Shown: piece after piece, positions 20,024-27,097 of the stretch
Position numbering within the stretch: the stretch's first letter is position 1
Layout: each line of letters starts with the position of its first letter
Virus record (IMG/VR): IMGVR_UViG_3300025102_000018
Location: 1 to 64,000 of that record
From: a virus
Direction: 5' to 3' (one strand)
DNA length: 64,000 nt
Notes under the pieces: model-generated
The model's database searches: none
The model's input: the letters and a program-made list of their open reading frames with translations, nothing else
Told to the model about the DNA's origin: nothing
Position numbers and translations under genes: made by a program

Positions 20024-21337
20024 ATGCCTAATTTAAAACCATTAAACCCGAGTGATATACAAGTAGTGAATAATATGGTAGCTTTTAGTGCCAACACCAC
20101 TTCAAATACAGCTTACTTTAATTCTGACTACTCTGATTTTCAAGCTGTTTCAGGGTATAACATGATAAGTGGGGATACCATGAAATTTTATTCAGCACAA
20201 AGGGTACCTAATAATGGTAGACCTTTTTCTAATCTATTTCATTCCTTTAAATTTCCACTAACTTCTGCAGATACCACTAGTGGGTGGGTAAACGCAGGTT
20301 ATAACGGTTCATATATGAGTGCTATAACAAGTACCCAAGGTACTGGAGAAGAATTTATTGTGATGGAAATACCTAGATGTAATTATGGTGAATTAATAGA
20401 TGGTAGAACCATTAAAATAGTAATACCTACAGGTAATACGGGTACACCAGCACTTACAGCTCCACATCCTATTACAGCGTATACTAGTTATTATACAGCA
20501 CAAGAATGGTCATCAGACAACAGTAGTCAAGCAGCGTTTTTTGGACACCAAGTAAATAATGTTAACACAGCTAATCCTGAATACCCATCTACTAATGTAG
20601 CATTTTTATTCAGTGATGCAGTAAGACCACCACAAGTAGCTTATGCGTCATCATGGGCAGAAGGGTTCCCAACCACAATCGGAGCATCAACTAACGGTGG
20701 TACAGCTTTCCCACCAATAAGTGCATTACCACCATCTGGTTATCCTAATGGTGACCAAGATTTATATAGTTTTACCAGTTCTGCAAATAAAAAACCTTAT
20801 GCAACAGCTGATGATATTCCAGTAGGTGTATGTTATTTAGATAAAGGATTTTGTGTTTTAACACATACAGCTATTACTAGTAACTTTATGTCTATGTATG
20901 GTAACATTAGTGCAGCAGAATGGTTCTCAGGAGGACCAACAGTGATGGGTAGTGGACAAACAGGTGTCTTCTTCACTGGAAGTACTGGAGGTGGGCCTAA
21001 TGCAAGTTCGGCTTATTGTCAGTACTATACCTTTGAAAAAGAGTGGGTTGTAAATATAGACTGTCATGCAGATGTAGGTGAATTTGTAGTTACAGAAAAT
21101 CAAACAGCCTCACCAACAGCAGCCCCTACCTATGGAGCATCTTCAGTAGCAAATTCAGTAGGTGCAGGTGGTTATCCTGACCTCTATAGTTTAGACATGG
21201 CAAATATGTCAGCATGGGTAACAGAGGTAGGGTTATATGATGATGCAGACAATTTAGTAGCTATAGGTAAACCAGATAGACCTATAGAAAAACAACCAAA
21301 CGGTTCTGTAACTTTTAGAATGATATTTAAATTTTAA
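20024..21337 (+). CDS. Tail-collar fibre-like protein
   Basis: The protein has 437 residues. Its C-terminus reads VTEVGLYDDADNLVAIGK and ends VTFRMIFKF, matching the EIGLFD ... LxAIGK pattern of tail-collar fibre domains and the end of the 13727 gene product. The rest is rich in Ser, Thr, Ala, Asn and Pro. It is the last gene of the structural operon. The following 41 bases contain a 6-bp inverted repeat before the replication genes. No enzymatic motif was seen. Confidence 0.6.
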   Translation: MPNLKPLNPSDIQVVNNMVAFSANTTSNTAYFNSDYSDFQAVSGYNMISGDTMKFYSAQRVPNNGRPFSNLFHSFKFPLTSADTTSGWVNAGYNGSYMSAITSTQGTGEEFIVMEIPRCNYGELIDGRTIKIVIPTGNTGTPALTAPHPITAYTSYYTAQEWSSDNSSQAAFFGHQVNNVNTANPEYPSTNVAFLFSDAVRPPQVAYASSWAEGFPTTIGASTNGGTAFPPISALPPSGYPNGDQDLYSFTSSANKKPYATADDIPVGVCYLDKGFCVLTHTAITSNFMSMYGNISAAEWFSGGPTVMGSGQTGVFFTGSTGGGPNASSAYCQYYTFEKEWVVNIDCHADVGEFVVTENQTASPTAAPTYGASSVANSVGAGGYPDLYSLDMANMSAWVTEVGLYDDADNLVAIGKPDRPIEKQPNGSVTFRMIFKF

Positions 21338-21347
21338 ATGTGTGTTT

Positions 21348-21366
21348 ACTTTAGTGTAATTAAAGT
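21348..21366. promoter_or_regulatory. Short inverted repeat between tail operon and resolvase gene
   Basis: ACTTTA and TAAAGT form a 6-bp dyad with a 7-base loop, 12 bases before the resolvase ATG. No T-tract follows, so it is not a convincing terminator. It could be an operator or chance in AT-rich DNA. Confidence 0.2.
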
Positions 21367-21378
21367 GATATTTTAGTA

Positions 21379-21975
21379 ATGACAAAATTAAAAAACACAC
21401 CGAAAGTCTTAGGACTAGATATATCCACTAAAACAATTGGATGGGCATTATTTGATTTGATGTCCCAAGAACTTCTAGAACTAACTCATGTTTCACCAAA
21501 AATTAAAGCTTTACCAGATAACAAAATAGAAGAATTGTTATTAAAATCAGAAGTGTTTTCAGATAAAGTAAGTGAATATAAAAATATGGGTATAGGAAAG
21601 GTCATTATAGAAGAGCCTCTTATTAACTCCAACAATGTCTATACAGTATCCACCCTAATGAGGTATAATGCATTTATCATTAAAATAATCCACACCAAAC
21701 TAGGTGTAATACCTGAAGTAATATCTACATATAACGCAAGAAAATTTGCTTTCCCAAATTTATTCACTCAAAATAAAAATGGAAAAAAAGTTTTGTTTGG
21801 TGGATTTGAAAAAGGTTGTGATAAAAAACATATTATTTGGAAAAATGTGTCCGATAAAGAACCTCATTTAGATTGGACTTATACACGAAACAATACCCTT
21901 AAAAAAGAAAATTATGATATGTCCGATGCTTATACATGTGTGTTAGGTCATATGAAAAAAGAATCTCTCTGGTAA
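21379..21975 (+). CDS. RuvC-like Holliday junction resolvase
   Basis: The protein has 198 residues with an RNase H fold pattern. LGLDISTKTIGWAL (residues 12-25) carries the first catalytic Asp, VIIEEP (near residue 75) a catalytic Glu, and YDMSDAYTC near residue 180 the C-terminal acidic pair. RuvC-type resolvases cleave four-way junctions; in a T4-like phage this replaces endonuclease VII (gp49) in debranching DNA before packaging. It is the first gene of the replication and recombination block, 34 bases before the primase. Confidence 0.75.
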   Translation: MTKLKNTPKVLGLDISTKTIGWALFDLMSQELLELTHVSPKIKALPDNKIEELLLKSEVFSDKVSEYKNMGIGKVIIEEPLINSNNVYTVSTLMRYNAFIIKIIHTKLGVIPEVISTYNARKFAFPNLFTQNKNGKKVLFGGFEKGCDKKHIIWKNVSDKEPHLDWTYTRNNTLKKENYDMSDAYTCVLGHMKKESLW

Positions 21976-21978
21976 TTG

Positions 21979-22003
21979 AATATAGGTCTATTTTTCCTAT
22001 ATT
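21979..22003 (+). promoter_or_regulatory. 8-bp hairpin just before the primase start codon
   Basis: AATATAGG and CCTATATT pair perfectly around a 9-base loop and end 6 bases before the ATG at 22010. The position suits a translational operator or start-site hairpin. It has no downstream T-run beyond TTTAAATT, so termination is unlikely. The right arm also contains TATATTTA, one base from the TAnnTTTG element. Confidence 0.35.
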
Positions 22004-22009
22004 TAAATT

Positions 22010-22924
22010 ATGAATGATAATAGTCTACTTATTAATTTACTTTCCGAAGTATTAGGACCACACAACCAACACTACGAAAATAAAGGTCAAATTTCTTTTG
22101 ATTGTCCTGTTTGTTCTTATGATATAAAAGGACTTAATAAAGGTGATGGAAAAGGTAATTTTGAAATTAATTACTTTAAAGGTGTGTATAAATGTTGGGC
22201 ATGTTCAGAAACTCACGAAACTCACGGTTCTATTAATAAATTATTTTGGAAGTGGGGTAATAAGAAACATAGACAAAATTGGAAATTAATAGCTCCAGAA
22301 AAATTTATACCTGAGAATAAAGTCTATAAAAGGATAGAATTACCTGATGATTTTATTTCTTTTGAAAAGGGTAATAAATTAACAATATCTTATAAAGAAG
22401 CAAGAAATTATTTACTTAACAGGAATATATCTGAAGATAAAATGATTAAATATTCTATGGGGTATACTAACCAAGGACCTTATAGAGGACGTATTATTAT
22501 ACCATCGTTTGATAAAGATGGGGAAATAAATTATTTTGTTGCACGTTCATACACTAATCATCGAATGAAATATAAAAACCCTGAATTCCCTAAAGAAGAA
22601 ATTATATTTAATGAATCTAGAATAAAATGGGGTGAAGACATTTATCTCGTAGAAGGTGTGTTCGACATGTTATTTTTAGATAACGCCATACCAATACTAG
22701 GAAAAACAGTTTCTGATAATTTATGGGGTAAATTATATGAAAAGAGTGGAAAAAACATTATAGTATGTTTAGATGGTGATGCTTGGGAGGACGCAGAACA
22801 ACTTTATCGTAAATTAGATGGTGGTAGATTAAATAATAGAATTAGAGTTATTAAAATGCCTAAGGATAAAGATGTGGCAGAATTAGGTGGGGTTAAAAAT
22901 TTAGAGACGTTAACACTACTTTAG
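22010..22924 (+). CDS. DnaG-type DNA primase (T4 gp61-like)
   Basis: The protein has 304 residues. An N-terminal zinc finger is visible as CPVC at residues 32-35 and CWAC near residues 63-66. The TOPRIM domain follows: VEGVFD near residue 217 supplies the catalytic Glu, and CLDGDAWEDA near residue 255 the DxD pair. Length and order suit T4 gp61, which makes RNA primers for the lagging strand in partnership with a replicative helicase not seen here. It lies downstream of the resolvase gene and its 3' end overlaps the convergent nuclease gene by 9 bases. Confidence 0.8.
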   Translation: MNDNSLLINLLSEVLGPHNQHYENKGQISFDCPVCSYDIKGLNKGDGKGNFEINYFKGVYKCWACSETHETHGSINKLFWKWGNKKHRQNWKLIAPEKFIPENKVYKRIELPDDFISFEKGNKLTISYKEARNYLLNRNISEDKMIKYSMGYTNQGPYRGRIIIPSFDKDGEINYFVARSYTNHRMKYKNPEFPKEEIIFNESRIKWGEDIYLVEGVFDMLFLDNAIPILGKTVSDNLWGKLYEKSGKNIIVCLDGDAWEDAEQLYRKLDGGRLNNRIRVIKMPKDKDVAELGGVKNLETLTLL

Positions 22925-23680
22925 TATATTAACAACCTCTTCTTGAAAGTCATGACATTTAAATACTTTATAGTTATCATTTTTTTCATTTAACCAGACA
23001 ATGTAAGACTCACCTAACTTAAGGTTAGTATTTTTCTCAATAATATATTTGTAAGTAGAAAGTTGTAATGAATATGTGTTTAGTTCACAAACATCCAAGT
23101 GACTTATAGGGTCCTTAAACTGTTGCCACTTATTTCTTTCTTTAATTTCTTTATTTGTTTTCCAGTCCCATATTTCTAACATCCCACTTTTCTCGTTCCA
23201 GAATAACTGGTCAACCATCCCACACAAACCTAACTCCTCATCACCAACAACTAGTTCTGCTCTTACAGGTACTAATTTTTCAAAAGAGTCCTCATAGAAT
23301 TTTTTAAATAATTTTATAATATGATTAAGAGCTTCCCTACATTCTAACATATTTTCTACACTTCCTAAAACAGAAGTCATCTCCTCCTCAGGAAATGGAA
23401 ATACTTTATTAAAAAGATAGTTTTCAGCAAAAGCGTGAAATGCAGAACCTTTTTGAGTAGCAAAATCTGCTTTATATTTCCATTCTTTAAGGATGTCTTC
23501 TTTTAGTATACCTCTTTCTTTAGCTTTTTTTTCAGACCAGTAATCGGTGTCAAAAGATTGTTTAAATTTACCTATTAATTGTGTTACTGATGACATTTTT
23601 TTACCATTAAGATAATACTTATGTTCTTTATCGTGAAATTTAATATGGTTAAATTTTGCTAGTTCTCGTGTAATTTCCAT
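22916..23680 (-). CDS. PD-(D/E)XK exonuclease, RecB/Cas4-like
   Basis: The protein has 254 residues. Motifs appear in the RecB-nuclease order: GSAFHAFAE (residues 77-85, motif His), GLCGMVDQLF (Asp near 158), LEIWDWKTNK (Asp and Lys near 170) and QLSTYKYIIE (Gln/Tyr near 205). Such enzymes resect or process DNA ends in recombination and nucleotide recycling. It runs opposite to the primase and overlaps it at the 3' ends. Upstream on its strand, 38 bases separate it from the 3' end of the larger minus-strand gene, so the two probably form one minus-strand unit. Confidence 0.7.
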   Translation of the reverse strand: MEITRELAKFNHIKFHDKEHKYYLNGKKMSSVTQLIGKFKQSFDTDYWSEKKAKERGILKEDILKEWKYKADFATQKGSAFHAFAENYLFNKVFPFPEEEMTSVLGSVENMLECREALNHIIKLFKKFYEDSFEKLVPVRAELVVGDEELGLCGMVDQLFWNEKSGMLEIWDWKTNKEIKERNKWQQFKDPISHLDVCELNTYSLQLSTYKYIIEKNTNLKLGESYIVWLNEKNDNYKVFKCHDFQEEVVNILK

Positions 23681-23718
23681 TTTAAAAATATAGGTAAAAA
23701 TTTAGGGAAGGAAAGAGG

Positions 23719-25512
23719 TTAAATAATTCCCATCGCTTTTTTAACATAGTAAGCAGCTAAAGGTTTGTGTCCACCAATACTCCAATAATCAATATCTTCG
23801 GTAGCTACATCATATTGTTTATAATCGTATATGGTAGCTGTAGTACCATCAGGAAACTCTATAACCCATTCCATTTGTACTTTTCCATCTGGACTAGGTT
23901 CATCATAGACGGGTGGCCCAAATACTTTTTCTATATCGTCTCTATGGTAACCATCTAATTCACCCTGTCTACTAGTACCACCACTATTTCTGTAATTTCC
24001 TGTTTTAAATGGGAAAGGTGAAGGTATAATTAATTCAGTAAAAGTATGGCTTGGGTCATTAGCCATATTTTGTATAAATAAAGCATATACGAAGTCTTTT
24101 TCATCATCCTCAAACCCATACAGTCTAAATACTGGTTCTATAATTTCTTCCATCACTTCTCTATTCCATTGGTATTTTGTTTTATCATGATGAAGTAACA
24201 TCGCAGTACTAGATTGAGTAGGTTCAAAGAACTCCAGTTCATAACCTTCATCTACTAACCAAGGAGCTCTTCCTACCATATCTTTTAACATTGTTCTTAT
24301 TCTTCTTTCTTCCGCTGTATTTTTAGATAATTCTTCCGCTTGTTGTTCTGTAATTTTAATTTTTAATGTAGATTCTTTCATATTTGATTTTAATTGTGTG
24401 GGAGAAGTAATCGGTGGATTATTAAAACCTATTTTACCATAATAGATACCTCTCATATGTTTTTGTCCTTCATTTTTAAAAACAATAAATTTAGGGTTAC
24501 TTGAATTAGGACTACTTACAAATAAATAATTAACATCTATAGGATATCCTTCTTTAGGTAAAGCCGCAGACTCTACTTCATAAGGAAATCTTTCTGTTTT
24601 ATATACTCCTTTTTTTAAAGGTTTAACTTGATAATAATCCATCGAACCATCCTCTCTATAAATTCTCATATCTTGACCACAAGTTCTATCTAGAGTATCA
24701 CCAGGACACCCAGATTCAATTTTAACATTACCTAAACCATTATCTTTATACCAAGACCTTAACCATTCTTCACCCATCCGTTCTCTTCTTTCTCCTATAC
24801 ATTGGGTTTCCCTATTCTCATTTGCAAGAACTTTAACTATATCACCAGGACCAAATAACCTTATTTTATTATCGATAATCCATGGTAAAAAATCATCTCT
24901 ATTCCACTCTTCACTTACCTCGTCTTTATAAATCTTTAAAAGTTCTCTTAAAACACGTGTATTACCCTCAAAATAGTTTAATATAGACCAGTCATCAGTT
25001 CCACATGCAAGTTCAAAATTAATAACTCCTGGGTTTCTACTACTTCCCTCTGGTACATTGCCCATTCCCCAGTTGTCTGTGTTACTCCACACATCTTTAA
25101 TAGCTTGCTTAACTGTTTGACGAAAAGGGCTCCTCGACTCTACTTGAGTATAGAGAAAATTATTATTGTACAATAATTTATTATTTATTATAACATTAGA
25201 TGACGGTCTATCATCCGAAGGTTCACTAATTTTTTCTTTTTTAGAAATACTTAAATTAGGCCAAAAGTTAAAAGATAATAAACTAGTATTAACAGGAATA
25301 TCGTCTTCACCATCAGCTCTTAAAATAATTTCTTTATAATTTTTTATTTCTTCTGGGGTTACTCCAGAAACATCATTAAAGAAATACCTCCAATTACCCG
25401 AAGCTCTATTTTTATAATTGACAACTAAGGGTTCAGTTGATATCATTTCTTCATTATCCGGAGTTTGTTCCTTTAAAGTTTTTAACTGATGTTTTGTAAC
25501 AATAATCTTCAT
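23719..25512 (-). CDS. Tagged two-part protein with nuclease-like domain, putative virion-packaged
   Basis: The protein has 597 residues. It begins MKIIVTKHQLKTLKEQ, the short leader shared with the 53696 and 54296 gene products. A PD-(D/E)XK-like pattern is seen around residues 240-300: GEEWLRSWYKDNG, then CGQDMRIY (D281), then YYQVKPL (Q295, K297). At residue 378 a second leader-like segment starts (MKESTLKIKITEQQAEEL), followed by a separate 220-residue domain with FPDGTTATIYDYK and WSIGG near the end. It may therefore be a fusion of two tagged proteins, or contain an internal start at 24381. A nuclease delivered with the DNA is inference. Confidence 0.6.
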   Translation of the reverse strand: MKIIVTKHQLKTLKEQTPDNEEMISTEPLVVNYKNRASGNWRYFFNDVSGVTPEEIKNYKEIILRADGEDDIPVNTSLLSFNFWPNLSISKKEKISEPSDDRPSSNVIINNKLLYNNNFLYTQVESRSPFRQTVKQAIKDVWSNTDNWGMGNVPEGSSRNPGVINFELACGTDDWSILNYFEGNTRVLRELLKIYKDEVSEEWNRDDFLPWIIDNKIRLFGPGDIVKVLANENRETQCIGERRERMGEEWLRSWYKDNGLGNVKIESGCPGDTLDRTCGQDMRIYREDGSMDYYQVKPLKKGVYKTERFPYEVESAALPKEGYPIDVNYLFVSSPNSSNPKFIVFKNEGQKHMRGIYYGKIGFNNPPITSPTQLKSNMKESTLKIKITEQQAEELSKNTAEERRIRTMLKDMVGRAPWLVDEGYELEFFEPTQSSTAMLLHHDKTKYQWNREVMEEIIEPVFRLYGFEDDEKDFVYALFIQNMANDPSHTFTELIIPSPFPFKTGNYRNSGGTSRQGELDGYHRDDIEKVFGPPVYDEPSPDGKVQMEWVIEFPDGTTATIYDYKQYDVATEDIDYWSIGGHKPLAAYYVKKAMGII

Positions 25513-25515
25513 ACT

Positions 25516-25524
25516 AATAAATAT
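25516..25524 (-). promoter_or_regulatory. ATATTTATT motif upstream of minus-strand tagged gene
   Basis: Read on the minus strand, the motif lies 3 nt before the ATG of the 597-residue tagged protein. It is a one-base variant and shows that the signal also works with minus-strand genes. Confidence 0.4.
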
Positions 25525-25558
25525 TTGAAAGATGAGGCAATTTTATTATAATTATAAC

Positions 25559-26338
25559 ATGATAAAAACAATTGTACATTATTCAGACCTACATCTTAAA
25601 CTTTACAAGCACCACCAAAGAGATAAATCAATATTAGAAAGTGCTTTAGAAGAGTGGAAAAAAATTAAACCAGATAGGATTGTGTTTACTGGTGATTTGG
25701 TACATTCTAAAAATCAGATGACACCAGAGTTGGTTAGATTAGTAAGTTGGTGGATGACAGAAACTGCAAAAATATGTCCCACTATTTACTTAATCGGTAA
25801 TCATGATTTTTTAGAAAACAACCAAGACCGCTTAGATGCTATAACACCTATAGTGGAAAATTTAAATAATCCTAACATAACTTATTATAAACATAAGGGT
25901 GTTTATGAAGATAAAAATATACTTTGGTGTGTATATTCACTAGTGGAAGAAAATGAAAGACCAGATATCCCAGATACAGATAAAACCAAAATAGGTTTAT
26001 TTCACGGTCCTATTATAGGGTTAAAAACAGACATAGGTTTCCAATTCGAAGAAGGGTATGACGCGGAAAGATTTGAAGGGTGTGATGTAGTATTAGCAGG
26101 TGATATACATAAAAGACAAATATTTGATATACCTAATAATAATAAAGCGTATATGGTTGGTTCTACGATATGTCAAAATTATGGAGAAAATGTAAAAAAT
26201 CATGGTTATGGTATTTTTAATCTGGAAGATTTTTCCTATATTTTTAAAGACTTAGAAAATCCACAACCTTTTTTAAGTTTTAAAATAAACGATATTTTAG
26301 ATATTGAAGAACAAAAAGAAATTTTAACAAATGGTTAA
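25559..26338 (+). CDS. Recombination nuclease subunit, gp47/SbcD-like metallophosphoesterase
   Basis: From the chosen ATG the protein has 259 residues. Metallophosphoesterase motifs are in order: SDLHLK (DxH), FTGDLVHS (GDxx), LIGNHDF (GNHD), FHGP and AGDIHKRQ. T4 gp47 is the nuclease partner of gp46 for end resection and recombination-dependent replication. An in-frame ATG at 25532 would add nine residues, but it overlaps the promoter region of the divergent gene. The start at 25559 gives MIKTIVHYSD, the usual family beginning. The gp46 partner is 760 bases downstream, with two small genes between. Confidence 0.8.
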   Translation: MIKTIVHYSDLHLKLYKHHQRDKSILESALEEWKKIKPDRIVFTGDLVHSKNQMTPELVRLVSWWMTETAKICPTIYLIGNHDFLENNQDRLDAITPIVENLNNPNITYYKHKGVYEDKNILWCVYSLVEENERPDIPDTDKTKIGLFHGPIIGLKTDIGFQFEEGYDAERFEGCDVVLAGDIHKRQIFDIPNNNKAYMVGSTICQNYGENVKNHGYGIFNLEDFSYIFKDLENPQPFLSFKINDILDIEEQKEILTNG

Positions 26339-26777
26339 TTTACCTAAAAATTTAAATAAAAATATTGAAGACTACTGTAAACTCAATGAAATAGAAGATA
26401 CGGTAGATTTTATAATTAAATGTACTAAGGATGGACTTACTTTGGACAAATATGGTGTAGCACCATTTTTACCTAAATCCCAGATACAAGAAGTTCCCGT
26501 AGAAAAAGAAATAGTAAAAGAAGTTATAAAAGAAATACCAGTAGAAAAAGAGGTTATAGTAGAAAAAATTGTAACCAAAGAAGTTAAAGATACTCAGTTA
26601 ATTGAAGAACTAGAAAAACTCAAAAAAGAATTACAAAATAAGGATAATTTAATAAAAGAACAACAAGAAAGAATGGAACAAATGGAAGATGTGCTTGAAC
26701 ACTTCAAAAAAGTAACAGTCAATAGGAGAGCAAAATACCTTAAGACCTCAAACATAAACGATACATATATAGAATAA
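26331..26777 (+). CDS. Coiled-coil protein with VEKE repeats
   Basis: The 148-residue protein overlaps the gp47-like gene by 8 bases. Residues 50-85 are a low-complexity run of VPVEKEIVKEV and VEKEVIVEK units, followed by a coiled coil (LEKLKKELQNKDNLIKEQQ) to about residue 120. The N-terminal 45 residues may be a small helical domain. No known family was recognised. Lying between the gp47- and gp46-like genes, it could assist that complex, but this is only inferred. Confidence 0.6.
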   Translation: MVNLPKNLNKNIEDYCKLNEIEDTVDFIIKCTKDGLTLDKYGVAPFLPKSQIQEVPVEKEIVKEVIKEIPVEKEVIVEKIVTKEVKDTQLIEELEKLKKELQNKDNLIKEQQERMEQMEDVLEHFKKVTVNRRAKYLKTSNINDTYIE

Positions 26778-26778
26778 C

Positions 26779-27084
26779 ATGGAAATATTAATTTGGATTT
26801 TAGCAGCTTACGGAATGTCTCAAATACTTGTATTTGGAGGAATATTCGATACACCAAGAGATTGGATAAAAAAACACTCTACATTTTTTGGAGACCTAAT
26901 CTCATGTATGATGTGTACGTCTACCTGGGTCGGATTCTTTTTCTCCTTAGCTTTTTATTCCCCAACACTACCTATGGTAATTATACCTTATACTAACATA
27001 TTTTTTGACGGTATGTTAGCTAGTGGTTCAGTGTGGGCTCTTAATGCGATGGTAGAATGGTTTGAGGAAAATAGACCTAAATAA
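26779..27084 (+). CDS. Small membrane protein, DUF1360-like
   Basis: The protein has 101 residues. Hydrophobic segments lie at about 3-22, 48-62 and 68-92. A CMMC motif near residues 43-46 is followed by TSTWVGFF. The spacing of the first helix, Cys pair and Trp recalls DUF1360 proteins carried by several phages (moderate recollection). It starts 1 base after the preceding stop and ends 13 bases before the gp46-like ATG, so it is part of the recombination operon. Confidence 0.5.
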   Translation: MEILIWILAAYGMSQILVFGGIFDTPRDWIKKHSTFFGDLISCMMCTSTWVGFFFSLAFYSPTLPMVIIPYTNIFFDGMLASGSVWALNAMVEWFEENRPK

Positions 27085-27097
27085 CAATGAAAACGGT

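Noticed and set aside
25532-25558. Upstream ATG for the gp47-like gene
   Set aside because: The extra nine residues (MRQFYYNYN) do not suit the family, and the region overlaps the promoter area of the divergent tagged gene.
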